The notes under the pieces: model-generated
What the model saw: only the letters and a program-made list of their open reading frames with translations
Told to the model about the DNA's origin: nothing
Database searches by the model: none
DNA from: Demequina sp. TMPB413
Lineage (GTDB): Bacteria > Actinomycetota > Actinomycetes > Actinomycetales > Demequinaceae
Direction of reading: 5' to 3'
Assembly: GCF_020447105.2 (NCBI RefSeq)
Contig: NZ_CP096184.1
Location: 62,001 to 126,000 of the forward strand
Length of the DNA stretch: 64,000 bases
Shown: piece after piece, positions 47,870 to 56,347 of the stretch
Position numbering within the stretch: the first letter of the stretch is position 1
Layout of the letters: each line of letters starts with the position of its first letter
Position numbers and translations under genes: made by a program

Positions 47870-49419
47870 GGCACACGCCGACGCATGAGCACCACGCCGT
47901 CGAGCAACGTGGCGGGTCGATCGTCAGGACCGCTCACCTGCCGCTCCCTGTCCGCCGCGATGACGGTGGTCCACTTGGTGGGATCGAGACCGAGCGACTC
48001 GACCTCCTGGGCCGCGGTGAGGAAGGTGTGATTCGCGCTGTGGCTGGGATCGGCCCAGGGCGGTGGGGCGGCATGGGTGATGACCAGAAGGTGGCCCCCA
48101 GGAGCGACGGCCGCGGCGGCCGACTTCAAGATCGAGGCGCGTGCGAGGGCGACCGGCGAGTGCAGGAACGAGGCGGTCACAAGGTCGTACTCCTCGCTGG
48201 GCGTCCACTCGGACAGATCGGCCGCCTCGAACGTGGCACGGCCCTCACCCGCGGCCGCCGCAGCCGTCTTAGCTCGGACGATTGCGGTCGCCGAGATGTC
48301 GATGCCATGCGCGCGCCAGCCCTGGGATGCGAGCCACACCACGTCGCCACCCTCACCGCAACCGAGATCCAACGCCGTGCCAATGGGGATGGTGGCGACG
48401 ACGTCGGCGAGGGTGGCGTTGACGCGTCCAGACCACATGGTCTCCCCGCCCGCGTACCGCTCCTCCCAATAGTCTGCCGGCGCGATATCGCGAGAGGCGA
48501 CCGCATCGTCGGCGTCTTGCTGGGCGAGGAAGGCGTTGACTGCGGCACCCGCCATCGAGCCAGCACTCATCGATAACGGCACATTCGCGTGAGGTGTCAC
48601 GACGTTGCCAGCTGCCCAGATGCGGGGGTCAGACGTGCGACCGGTCTCGTCGACCACAAGGAATGACCCCATGGCGGTGTCGTGGCGGGCAAGACCGAGC
48701 CCTGCCAGCATGGCGTCGTGCGGCGCGAGCGTGCCGCCCGCGAACAAGGCGTCGAGGGGCAGCCGATCGCCATCGGTGGTGACGACGTGCTGCAACTTTC
48801 CCTCCGGACCTTCAAGAGCGCCGACGCCGGTATCGAGCACCGTGACCCCTCTGGCGCGCAGGCGGGCAAGGGCCTCGATGTCGAGGACGTCTGGCTGAGG
48901 TGCGAAGACCGTGACCTCAGGGCTCAACTGACGGAGCAAGAGCGCCAGATGTGACTGGAGGGGTGACGTGACCAGCAGGCCAAGACGTTGATCCCGTACC
49001 TCCCACCCGTGGCAATACGGGCAGTGGAGCACGGAGGTTCCCCATCTCTCGGCGATGCCGTCAATGTCAGGCAGGTGGTCCGTCGCGCCGGTGGCAAGCA
49101 CGAGCGATCGAGCAAAGATCGTCTCGCCCTCGACCTGCACATGGAAGCCACGATCGGCTTGTGTCACGTCGCGCACGTGTGCCACGCGGTGTTCGATGCC
49201 GTAGATAGCCGCCTCGGCGCAACCGCGCTCGAGTAGAGCGCCCGGTTCAGTGCCTTCGTGTCCCAACACGCCATGCATGTGGGAGGCGAATCGGTTCCTG
49301 GGCTGCGCGGCGTCGATGACGAGGACGCGTCGACGGGAGCGGCCGAGCATGAGTGCGGCGGAGAGGCCTGCGGGCCCGCCTCCGAGAACGATGGCGTCAT
49401 ACGTGAGGTGAGGGGACAT
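47866..49419 (-). CDS. Fusion of thioredoxin-reductase-like oxidoreductase and SAM methyltransferase
   Basis: Residues 1-300 are a thioredoxin-reductase-like flavoprotein: FAD site AIVLGGGPAGLSAALMLG, redox pair in CPYCHGWEVRD, and IWAAGNVVTPHANVPLSMSA. Residues about 315-517 are a class I methyltransferase: ALDLGCGEGGDVVWLASQGW, AHGIDISATAIVRAK, AAVAPGGHLLVITH. The frame is continuous, so it is a real fusion. Similar bifunctional proteins exist in actinobacteria; a role in detoxifying thiols, metalloids or small acids is possible but unproven. A divergent XRE-cupin regulator is adjacent. Confidence 0.9.
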   Translation of the reverse strand: MSPHLTYDAIVLGGGPAGLSAALMLGRSRRRVLVIDAAQPRNRFASHMHGVLGHEGTEPGALLERGCAEAAIYGIEHRVAHVRDVTQADRGFHVQVEGETIFARSLVLATGATDHLPDIDGIAERWGTSVLHCPYCHGWEVRDQRLGLLVTSPLQSHLALLLRQLSPEVTVFAPQPDVLDIEALARLRARGVTVLDTGVGALEGPEGKLQHVVTTDGDRLPLDALFAGGTLAPHDAMLAGLGLARHDTAMGSFLVVDETGRTSDPRIWAAGNVVTPHANVPLSMSAGSMAGAAVNAFLAQQDADDAVASRDIAPADYWEERYAGGETMWSGRVNATLADVVATIPIGTALDLGCGEGGDVVWLASQGWRAHGIDISATAIVRAKTAAAAAGEGRATFEAADLSEWTPSEEYDLVTASFLHSPVALARASILKSAAAAVAPGGHLLVITHAAPPPWADPSHSANHTFLTAAQEVESLGLDPTKWTTVIAADRERQVSGPDDRPATLLDGVVLMRRRVP

Positions 49420-49485
49420 GGTCTTAGACTGGGCCGTGGCATGCGGCTATTGCAACTAGTTTTGCGGAAACGGCAAGGAGAGGTG

Positions 49486-50046
49486 ATGAGGAACGTCGTC
49501 TCGCAGGTAGGCCCACGGCTCAGGGCGCTGCGCCACGAGCGTGGTTGGACCCTTGAGGAGCTCGCCGAACGCGCCGAACTCTCGCCAAGTACCCTGTCTC
49601 GCTTGGAGTCGGGCAAGCGACAAGCGACTCTGGAGTTGCTGATCCCGCTCACCAGGCACCTGGGTGTGCGCATTGATGACCTCTTGCCGGATACGGATGT
49701 CGATCCGAGAGTGCGCAGGCCCGTCATCAGGCGCGACGGGTTGGTCATCGTGCCGCTCGCGCCTGAGAGCGCTGCCCATGAGACCTACAAAATCACCTAC
49801 CCTCCCGCTGGTGAGGAGCCGTCTCTCAGGGTGCACGACGGATACGAATGGCTCTACGTGTTGAGCGGACGCTTGAGGCTGCGGTTGGGTGAGCAGGAGT
49901 TCGTGCTCGAAGAGGGAGAGGCGGCGGAGTTCGACACGCGCACGCCGCACGCCATCACCTCGGCCGGCAGGCGACCCGCCCAAGTGATCTCCATCTTTGG
50001 CGAGGATGGCGCTCGCGTCCACACGAGGGTCGGCGCGACGCCCTGA
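49486..50046 (+). CDS. XRE-family regulator with C-terminal cupin domain
   Basis: I chose ATG 49486, preceded by AAGGAG; ATG 49441 and 49258 are upstream in frame, and 49441 lies 10 nt after a TAGACT box. The 186-residue product has an N-terminal helix-turn-helix (LEELAERAELSPSTLSRLESG, residues about 22-42) and a cupin_2 domain (HDGYEWLYVLSGRLRLRLGE, then EGEAAEFDTRTPHAI). Such regulators bind a small molecule in the cupin. It is divergent from the oxidoreductase-methyltransferase fusion and probably controls it. Confidence 0.9.
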   Translation: MRNVVSQVGPRLRALRHERGWTLEELAERAELSPSTLSRLESGKRQATLELLIPLTRHLGVRIDDLLPDTDVDPRVRRPVIRRDGLVIVPLAPESAAHETYKITYPPAGEEPSLRVHDGYEWLYVLSGRLRLRLGEQEFVLEEGEAAEFDTRTPHAITSAGRRPAQVISIFGEDGARVHTRVGATP

Positions 50047-50060
50047 ACGGCGGGCGCGCG

Positions 50061-50165
50061 GTACGAATCAAGCCATTTGCGGCGGGGGGCCAGCGTGGCG
50101 CGGTACGAATCAAGCCATTTGCGGCGGGGGGCCAGCGTGGCGCGGTACGAATCAAGCCATTTGGC
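50061..50165 (+). repeat. Tandem 42-bp repeat, three copies of an intergenic motif
   Basis: GTACGAATCAAGCCATTTG begins at 50061, 50103 and 50145, so the period is exactly 42 bp. The intervening GCGGCGGGGGGCCAGCGTGGC is identical between the first two intervals. It fills the gap between two convergent genes and shares its core with the repeats at 44116-44246. No protein is encoded. Confidence 0.85.
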
Positions 50166-50205
50166 GCGGAGGGGTGGGGGAGTGGCGGCGGGGTGGGGGA
50201 GACAT

Positions 50206-50244
50206 GACGAAGCCCCCGGTCGCTGCACAACCAGGGGCTTCGTC
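50206..50244 (-). terminator. Terminator of xfp
   Basis: An 11-bp stem (GACGAAGCCCC 50206-50216 with 50234-50244) lies 17 bp beyond the xfp stop. The loop can form three more pairs. It may act in both directions, since the XRE gene ends 160 bp to the left. Confidence 0.65.
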
Positions 50245-50260
50245 GCGGAGGAAGGGATAT

Positions 50261-52735
50261 CTAGTCGTTGTCTCCGCCGGTCGAGGATGCGGCCTCGGCC
50301 TTGGCTTGTGGATCGATCAGGTCGCGTGCATCGCTCCAGACCCATTCGCGCACCTCGGGGATGTCTTCCCCCGTCTCGCGCGCATAGCGACGGGCTGCCA
50401 GGCGCTTGTCGAACAGCTTCTGGCGCAGCGACGCTGCACGTGAGCCGAGGTGCGGTACCTGGTCGATCACGTCCATGACCAAGTGATAGCGGTCAATGTC
50501 GTTGAGCATCGCCATGTCGAAGGGGGACGTGGTGGTGCCCTCTTCTTTGTAGCCGCGCACGTGCAGGTTCGAGTGACCCGTACGGCGATAGGTGAGGCGG
50601 TGGATCAGCCAGGGGTAGCCGTGGTAGTTGAAGATGATCGGCTTGTCCGTGGTGAACATGTGGTCGAAGTCCCTGTCGGGCATCCCGTGTGGGTGCTCCT
50701 TCTCGGGCTGCAATCTCATGAGGTCAACCACGTTGATCATGCGCACCTTGAGGTCAGGAAGCTCCTCGCGGATGATGTCGATCGCTGCCATGACCTCAAG
50801 CGTTGGCACGTCTCCGGCGGAAGCCAGCACCACGTCGGGATCCTCGCCCAGCGGCACATTGGACGCGAAGTCCCAGATGCCGATGCCGCGCGTGCAGTGA
50901 TCGATCGCCTGGTCCATCGTGAGCCACTGAGCCTGGGGCTGCTTGCCAGCCACCACCACGTTCACGTAGTCGCGCGAGCGCAAGACGTGGTGATAGGTCG
51001 ACAACAACGTGTTGGCGTCCGGCGGCAGGTACACCCTCACCACTTCGGCCTTCTTGTTGACCACGTGGTCGATGAAGCCAGGATCCTGGTGGCTGAAGCC
51101 ATTGTGGTCCTGGCGCCACACGTGGCTCGACAGCAAATAGTTCAGCGAAGCGACCGGGCGGCGCCACGGCAGTTCGTTTGCGGTCTTGAGCCACTTGGCG
51201 TGCTGGTTGAACATCGAGTCGATGATGTGGATGAACGCCTCGTAAGACGTCAGCAGACCGTGACGACCGGTGAGCAGATAGCCCTCGAGCCAGCCCTGGC
51301 ACTGGTGCTCAGAGAGCATCTCGATGACGCGGCCTTCAGGGCTCATGTTGTCGTCATCGAACTCGGAACGGGCGTTCCACACCTTGTCCGTGACCTCAAG
51401 CACCGCCTGGATGCGGTTGGACGCGAGCTCGTCAGGAGCGAAGATGCGGAAGTTGTTCGGATTGGCCGCCATGACGTCCCTGAGCCACGCGCCGAGTGCC
51501 TTGGTGGCCTCGCCTGGTCCCGCACCTGGTGCGGGGACGTCGAGCGCGTACTTGCGGAAGTCGGGCAGTCGCAGGTCCTTGAGGAGCAGACCGCCGTTTG
51601 CCTGTGGCGCACCGGACATGCGCAGTTCGCCCTCTGGCGCGAGCGCCGTGGTGGAAGGCAGCGGCGCGCCGGCGTCGTCGAACAACTCCTCAGGCTTGTA
51701 GGACTTGAGCCAGTCCTCGAGCGTGCGCAAGTGCTCCTCGGTGTCGCGCGCGTTGGACAGCGGCACCTGGTGCGAGCGCCAAGAACCTTCTGTGATCTTG
51801 CCGTCGATCTTCGCGGGACACGTCCAGCCCTTTGGCGTGCGCATGATGATCATGGGCCACTGCGGACGCGGCATGTCGGGGTTGCGCTTCGCCTCAGCCT
51901 TGATGTCGGCGATCTCGTCCATCACGGTGTCCATGAGTTCGGAGAAGCGCCGGTGAATGGACTCGGCCGGTTCGTCATCGAAGCCGCCGACGAAGGTGTG
52001 TGGCTTGTGACCGTAGCCGCGCATGAGCTGGTCGAGCTCTTCTTCAGGGATGCGCGCAAGCAGAGTCGGATTGGCGATCTTGTACCCGTTGAGGTGCAGG
52101 ATCGGGAGGACGACGCCGTCGGTGGCAGGGTTAATGAACTTGTTCGAGTGCCACGACGTCGCGAGCGGGCCGGTCTCTGCTTCGCCATCGCCCACCACGG
52201 CGGCCACGAGCAGGTCTGGGTTATCGAAGGCCGCGCCATAGGCGTGGCTCAGCGCGTAGCCGAGCTCGCCGCCCTCGTGGATCGAGCCTGGCGTCTCGGG
52301 GGCCACGTGGGAAGGGATACCGCCAGGGAACGAGAAGCGCTTGAACATGCGCTGCAAGCCGGCCTCGTCGTACGTGATCTCTGGGTAGGTCTCGGTGTAC
52401 GTGCCGTCGAGGAAGCTGCAAGCGACCAAGCCAGGGCCGCCGTGCCCGGGGCCGATGATGTACATCGAGGGCTGCTGGCGCGCCTTGATCATGCGGTTGA
52501 GGTGCGCGTAGATGAAGTTCAGGCCTGGCGTGGTGCCCCAGTGGCCAACGAGTCGCGCCTTGACGTGGTCACGGTGCAAGGGCTCGCGGAGCAAGGGGTT
52601 GTCGAGCAGGTAGATCTGGCCGACGCTCATGTAGTTGGTGGCACGCCACCAACGGTCGATTCCCGAGATTTCTTCTGACGTCGCTGATTCTGCGGAGCGA
52701 TGCGCCCAGGGGTGGGACAACACGGTGTTCTCCAT
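50261..52735 (-). CDS. xfp: Phosphoketolase (xylulose-5-phosphate/fructose-6-phosphate)
   Basis: The 824-residue thiamine-diphosphate enzyme cleaves xylulose-5-P or fructose-6-P with phosphate to acetyl-phosphate and glyceraldehyde-3-P or erythrose-4-P. Visible landmarks are HWGTTPG (His65), GPGHGGPGL (His98), the cofactor motif [15 protein letters not shown] (Asp183) with Asn216 in LHLNGYKI, and [16 protein letters not shown] and [12 protein letters not shown] in the later domains. Its product feeds Pta and AckA, encoded at 57306-60528. Two truncated relatives of its N-terminal domain lie at 55483-57085. Confidence 0.97.
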   Translation of the reverse strand: MENTVLSHPWAHRSAESATSEEISGIDRWWRATNYMSVGQIYLLDNPLLREPLHRDHVKARLVGHWGTTPGLNFIYAHLNRMIKARQQPSMYIIGPGHGGPGLVACSFLDGTYTETYPEITYDEAGLQRMFKRFSFPGGIPSHVAPETPGSIHEGGELGYALSHAYGAAFDNPDLLVAAVVGDGEAETGPLATSWHSNKFINPATDGVVLPILHLNGYKIANPTLLARIPEEELDQLMRGYGHKPHTFVGGFDDEPAESIHRRFSELMDTVMDEIADIKAEAKRNPDMPRPQWPMIIMRTPKGWTCPAKIDGKITEGSWRSHQVPLSNARDTEEHLRTLEDWLKSYKPEELFDDAGAPLPSTTALAPEGELRMSGAPQANGGLLLKDLRLPDFRKYALDVPAPGAGPGEATKALGAWLRDVMAANPNNFRIFAPDELASNRIQAVLEVTDKVWNARSEFDDDNMSPEGRVIEMLSEHQCQGWLEGYLLTGRHGLLTSYEAFIHIIDSMFNQHAKWLKTANELPWRRPVASLNYLLSSHVWRQDHNGFSHQDPGFIDHVVNKKAEVVRVYLPPDANTLLSTYHHVLRSRDYVNVVVAGKQPQAQWLTMDQAIDHCTRGIGIWDFASNVPLGEDPDVVLASAGDVPTLEVMAAIDIIREELPDLKVRMINVVDLMRLQPEKEHPHGMPDRDFDHMFTTDKPIIFNYHGYPWLIHRLTYRRTGHSNLHVRGYKEEGTTTSPFDMAMLNDIDRYHLVMDVIDQVPHLGSRAASLRQKLFDKRLAARRYARETGEDIPEVREWVWSDARDLIDPQAKAEAASSTGGDND

Positions 52736-52777
52736 TCGTATGGGGTTCTTTCAGCATGACACGCAGCACCAGTCTTC

Positions 52778-52800
52778 GTCAGGTAATTGGTCCCTGACAA
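52778..52800 (-). promoter_or_regulatory. Inverted repeat and possible -35 box upstream of xfp
   Basis: GTCAGG (52778-52783), nine bases and CCTGAC (52793-52798) form an inverted repeat about 45 bp before the xfp start. On the minus strand TTGTCA (52800-52795) overlaps one arm and could be a -35 box, although the -10 candidate (AAGACT) is weak. An operator for control of xfp is possible. Confidence 0.35.
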
Positions 52801-52880
52801 GGGCTTGTTGGTCATGCGGAGCGCAGGCAAATGCCGTCGCTGATGGCTCGTCAAGGCCCTAGGTCACGGGCGACGTCGCG

Positions 52881-54722
52881 TCAGTGGCCCAGTTGCTCGC
52901 TCAGTTCGAGCCACCGCTCCTCGAGCTGGGACGCCTCGGCGTCGAGTACCGGTAGCCGTGCGGCGAGCGCCGCGAGGCCCGGGTAGTCCGTCGGGTCGTG
53001 GGCCGTCATCTTCGCGTTCAGTTCGGCCTTTTGCTGGAGCACCTTCTTGAGCCGACGCTCGACCGCGGCGATCTCCTTCTGCGTGGCTCGCAGGTCCGCC
53101 CCGCCAAGTCCTTGACCCTCACCAGCCGACGATGGTGACCCTGCCGACGTCGTGGCGCCAGCGTTGGCCGCCTCCGGCCCAAATGTCCCAACTCCACCGC
53201 CACTGCGAGAGACGTTCTGAGCGAGCGCGATGTACTCGTCGACGCCGCCAGGCAGGTGCCGCAGCCCTCCGTCCATGACGGCGTACTGCTGGTCGGTGAT
53301 CCGCTCCATGAGGTAGCGATCGTGGCTCACGACGATGAGGGTGCCAGGCCACGAGTCGAGCAAGTCCTCCAGCGCGGCAAGCATGTCGGTGTCGAGGTCG
53401 TTGGTGGGTTCGTCGAGCACCAAGACGTTCGGTTGGCTGAGGAGGACCACCAGGATTTGCAGGCGCCGACGCTGGCCGCCAGACAAGGCGCTGACCTGAG
53501 TCTTCAGTTGTGCCGGGTTGAAGCCGACGCGTTCGAGCAGCTGGCCAGGCGTGACCTCGGTACCGTCGGCCAACTTGATCGACGCGTACTGCTTGAGCAC
53601 GGTGGCCACTCGCTGATCGGCCCATTCCTCGAGTTCCGCGAGGTGTTGCGACAACGCGGCGACTCTCACGGTGGTGCCGCGCTTGACGTGGCCCTTTGTT
53701 GCCTCCAGCTCGCCGGTGATGAGCTTCAGCAGGGTCGACTTTCCTGCGCCATTCGGGCCCAGAATGCCCGTCCGTTCGCCGGGCCCGATGAGCCACGTGA
53801 CATCGCGGAGCACCTCGCGAGGGGGCGTGCCGGGGTAGGTGACGTGAGCGTTGACGAGGCTCACCACTTCCTTGCCGAGGCGCGAAGCCGCCATGCGCTG
53901 AAGCTTGATGGGGTCGCGTACTTCGGGGACATCGGCGATCAGCTCATTGGCCGCGTCAATGCGGAACTTGGGCTTGCTGGTGCGGGCGGGCGCGCCGCGG
54001 CGCAGCCACGCGAGTTCCTTGCGCAAGAGGTTCTGACGGCGCTGCTCGGTGACGGCGCTGATGCGATTGCGTTCCACCCTTTGGAGCACGTAGGCGGCGT
54101 AGCCTCCCTCGTACTGCTCGACGCCAGCATCGACCACCTCCCACGTGTTGGTGGTCACCTCGTCGAGGAACCACCTGTCGTGGGTGACGACCACGAGAGC
54201 GCCCTTGCCTGCGGCCCAGCGTCGTTTGATGTGCTCTGCCAGCCAAGCCACTCCGTCGATGTCCAAGTGGTTGGTCGGCTCGTCGAGCACCAGCACGTCG
54301 TCGTCGGCCACGAGAGTGCGAGCGAGCGCTACCCGCCGCCGCTGGCCGCCAGACAGTTCGCCCACCAAGGCATCGGCGTCGAGGTCAGGAACGAGACCCG
54401 ACATCACGTCGCGCACGCGCGGGTCGCCCGCCCACTCATGCGTCGCGGCGTCGCCAACGATCGCATCGAGCACGGTGGCGCCAGGCGTGAAGGCATCGCC
54501 CTGGTCGACGACGCCGACGCGCACTCCCGTCGCGCGGGTGACGCGGCCGGTGTGGGCGGGGGAGAGGCCCGCCAGGATGGAGATGAGGGTCGATTTGCCT
54601 GCACCGTTCGCGCCGACGACGCCGATGCGGTCGCCGTCCTCGAGACCGAGGGTGACGCCGTCGAGAACAGGCCCGGTGCCGAAATCGACGCCGAGACCCT
54701 CTGCGCCAATCAGATGTGCCAC
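52881..54722 (-). CDS. ABC-F family ATP-binding protein (Uup-like)
   Basis: I chose GTG 54722 (MAHLIGAEGLGVDFG); further upstream the frame is open but shows no family match. The 613-residue product has two ABC domains: Walker A GANGAGKSTLISILAG and GPNGAGKSTLLKLITG, signatures LSGGQRRRVALA and LSGGQRRRLQIL, and Walker B VLVLDEPTNHLD and VLVLDEPTNDLD. A linker separates them and a coiled-coil C-terminal domain follows (RLKKVLQQKAELNAKM), as in Uup. There are no membrane segments. ABC-F proteins act on ribosomes or DNA repair; antibiotic resistance cannot be inferred. Confidence 0.93.
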   Translation of the reverse strand: MAHLIGAEGLGVDFGTGPVLDGVTLGLEDGDRIGVVGANGAGKSTLISILAGLSPAHTGRVTRATGVRVGVVDQGDAFTPGATVLDAIVGDAATHEWAGDPRVRDVMSGLVPDLDADALVGELSGGQRRRVALARTLVADDDVLVLDEPTNHLDIDGVAWLAEHIKRRWAAGKGALVVVTHDRWFLDEVTTNTWEVVDAGVEQYEGGYAAYVLQRVERNRISAVTEQRRQNLLRKELAWLRRGAPARTSKPKFRIDAANELIADVPEVRDPIKLQRMAASRLGKEVVSLVNAHVTYPGTPPREVLRDVTWLIGPGERTGILGPNGAGKSTLLKLITGELEATKGHVKRGTTVRVAALSQHLAELEEWADQRVATVLKQYASIKLADGTEVTPGQLLERVGFNPAQLKTQVSALSGGQRRRLQILVVLLSQPNVLVLDEPTNDLDTDMLAALEDLLDSWPGTLIVVSHDRYLMERITDQQYAVMDGGLRHLPGGVDEYIALAQNVSRSGGGVGTFGPEAANAGATTSAGSPSSAGEGQGLGGADLRATQKEIAAVERRLKKVLQQKAELNAKMTAHDPTDYPGLAALAARLPVLDAEASQLEERWLELSEQLGH

Positions 54723-54728
54723 CCGCCA

Positions 54729-54734
54729 AGGGTA
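54729..54734 (-). promoter_or_regulatory. -10 box of the ABC-F gene, leaderless arrangement
   Basis: On the minus strand TACCCT (54734-54729) ends 6 nt before GTG 54722, without a Shine-Dalgarno sequence. Confidence 0.4.
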
Positions 54735-54800
54735 GACGGCCTGGCGGCCAGGTCTCGACCGTTCGCCGTTCGTGCAGACCGTGCCGATGTCACTGGCGGA

Positions 54801-54806
54801 TAGCCT
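54801..54806 (+). promoter_or_regulatory. -10 box of the amidotransferase gene, leaderless arrangement
   Basis: TAGCCT ends 6 nt before ATG 54813, without a Shine-Dalgarno sequence. Confidence 0.4.
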
Positions 54807-54812
54807 GTCGCC

Positions 54813-55517
54813 ATGCGATGCGACGTGGTGAGATTCGTGGCCTTCGAAGACTTGGGCGTGTGGGAGGACGAACTCACCTCGCACGGCTTCACGGTGCGCT
54901 ACCTCGACGTCGGGGTTGACGACATCGCGGCGGCCGCCGACGCCCCGCTTGCGATTGTCTTGGGCGCACCGATCGATGCGGACGACGACGAGCGCTATCC
55001 GGTGTTGTCAGAGGTGCGGTCTGTGCTGGAGGCGCGATCGGTAGCCGACCTGCCCACCATCGGCATTTGTCTTGGCGCACAGCTCATGGCGATGGCGCTC
55101 GGAGGTGGCGTCGGGCGCGGCCAGCGCGAGGTCGGTTGGGCCCGCCTGACGCCGTCTGCCGCAGCGGCGGGGACGCCGTGGGAGGCGCTCTGTGGTGCGC
55201 AAGTCCTGCATTGGCACGCAGACGAGGTCCACCTGCCCGCAGGCGCCGTCAGCCTTGCATCAACCGTCGCCACTGCCCATCAGGTGTTCGTTCACGGCAA
55301 GCAAGTGGGTTTCCAGTGCCATCCGGAGGCGGACCCTGAAGCGATCGAGCGTTGGCTTATCGGCCACACGGCAGAACTCACGGCGTGGGGGATTGACCTT
55401 GAGCAGCTCCGTGCTCAGGCCAGGGGCGAGGCGGAAGAGGCGGTCGCCGCAAGCATCCGTTCTCTGCGGGCGTGGCTTGACGCTAGTGGGTACTCGTCAC
55501 CGGGATCTCGCCAGTAA
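54813..55517 (+). CDS. Class I glutamine amidotransferase domain protein
   Basis: The 234-residue product is a stand-alone GATase: the nucleophile Cys lies in IGICLGAQLMAMALGG (residue about 87), with the His-Glu pair in FQCHPEADPEA. It starts with a short alpha/beta region (MRCDVVRFVAFEDLGVWEDE). It resembles GuaA-type amidotransferases used to make or cleave glutamine-derived amides; the acceptor is unknown. It is on the plus strand between xfp-side and pta-side genes, and its end overlaps the gene at 55483 by 35 bp (convergent). Confidence 0.9.
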   Translation: MRCDVVRFVAFEDLGVWEDELTSHGFTVRYLDVGVDDIAAAADAPLAIVLGAPIDADDDERYPVLSEVRSVLEARSVADLPTIGICLGAQLMAMALGGGVGRGQREVGWARLTPSAAAAGTPWEALCGAQVLHWHADEVHLPAGAVSLASTVATAHQVFVHGKQVGFQCHPEADPEAIERWLIGHTAELTAWGIDLEQLRAQARGEAEEAVAASIRSLRAWLDASGYSSPGSRQ

Positions 55518-56283
55518 CCGCAGTCGCGCCGTGGTCCCTTCTCCATGCAGGAGACGTGCGAATCACCACGGCTGGCCACAAAGGTGCGCTCATCAGGATG
55601 CGCGCGGCCGCGTCGGCTTTGATGCCTGCCACCTCGTCGAAGACATCCTCGAGCAGACCTGCGAGGTGGCGGTGCATCGCACGGTCGTCCTCCGTGCCAT
55701 CGAGGTCAATGGTGTAGGCGGCATAGCCTGCGGCGCGGAACAGGTCCTCCCGCGCCATGGCGTCGTCCGTTGACTCAGGGGCATCGAGCGGCACGTGAAT
55801 GATGGCGAGCGCGACGCCGTCTCGCAGAGGGTCAACAAGTGAAGCGCGATGCAGGTCGAAGTGGTCGGGATCGTCGAACTCGGCTTCCGTAGCGAGCGCT
55901 ACCGCGAGAGTGGACTCGGCTCCCTTGACCATTGCGATGGCGTGACCGATCGCGGACTCTGGCTCCGAGTGAACGACGCGTAGCGGTTGTGGTCCGTAGG
56001 CATCGTCGCGGACGATCGCGCTCATGGGCGTGCTGCCGTGGTCCTCGAGCGTGAGACCGCACGGCGTCTTGCACACGAACGTTGCTTGGTGGCGGCGCTT
56101 GTGCGCGGCCCTGTCGACGTGAACGAGAACCAGGGAGTGGAGCGCGCTTCCGTGCCAGCGACACATCGCCTCTGGGCCTCTCGTGCCGCGCGCGTCTTGC
56201 CACCAGGAGTCCATCTCGCGGATCACGATGTCGGCCGGTTCCCTCCCGGCATGTGTGACCCAACTCGAGACGGGGGCGTTCAT
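55483..56283 (-). CDS. Stand-alone phosphoketolase N-domain-like protein 1 (cofactor motif lost)
   Basis: The 266-residue product aligns along its length with residues about 20-305 of the Xfp encoded at 50261-52735. Matching pairs are REMDSWW and SGIDRWW, VHVDRAAHKRRHQ and [22 protein letters not shown] and [21 protein letters not shown] and [10 protein letters not shown], and LEDVFDEVAGIKADA and [15 protein letters not shown] with WPAVVIRT and WPMIIMRT. The cofactor motif GDG, the Asn after LHL, and the HWGTTPG and GHGG histidines are missing, and there is no pyrimidine-binding domain. It is probably not a phosphoketolase; regulation of Xfp is a hypothesis. AAGGAGA precedes ATG 56283. It follows the paralogue at 56348 by 64 bp on the same strand. 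Confidence 0.8.
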   Translation of the reverse strand: MNAPVSSWVTHAGREPADIVIREMDSWWQDARGTRGPEAMCRWHGSALHSLVLVHVDRAAHKRRHQATFVCKTPCGLTLEDHGSTPMSAIVRDDAYGPQPLRVVHSEPESAIGHAIAMVKGAESTLAVALATEAEFDDPDHFDLHRASLVDPLRDGVALAIIHVPLDAPESTDDAMAREDLFRAAGYAAYTIDLDGTEDDRAMHRHLAGLLEDVFDEVAGIKADAAARILMSAPLWPAVVIRTSPAWRRDHGATAVTGEIPVTSTH

Positions 56284-56347
56284 TCACTGTCTCCTTCTGC
56301 TCTAGCGTTCCACCCAGGCGGCGGCGTCGTGGACTGCACCCTAACGC

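Noticed and set aside
50061..50165. CRISPR-like appearance of three regularly spaced repeats
   Set aside because: The whole 42-bp unit, including the part between cores, is repeated, so there are no unique spacers, and no cas gene is in the window.
50450..52678. A 742-codon plus-strand open frame opposite xfp
   Set aside because: It is an antisense shadow of xfp, with low-complexity composition (Val, Arg, Asp, His) and no motif. Similar long shadows lie opposite glmS (28514-30280), the ABC-F gene (53256-54803) and pta (58609-60480).
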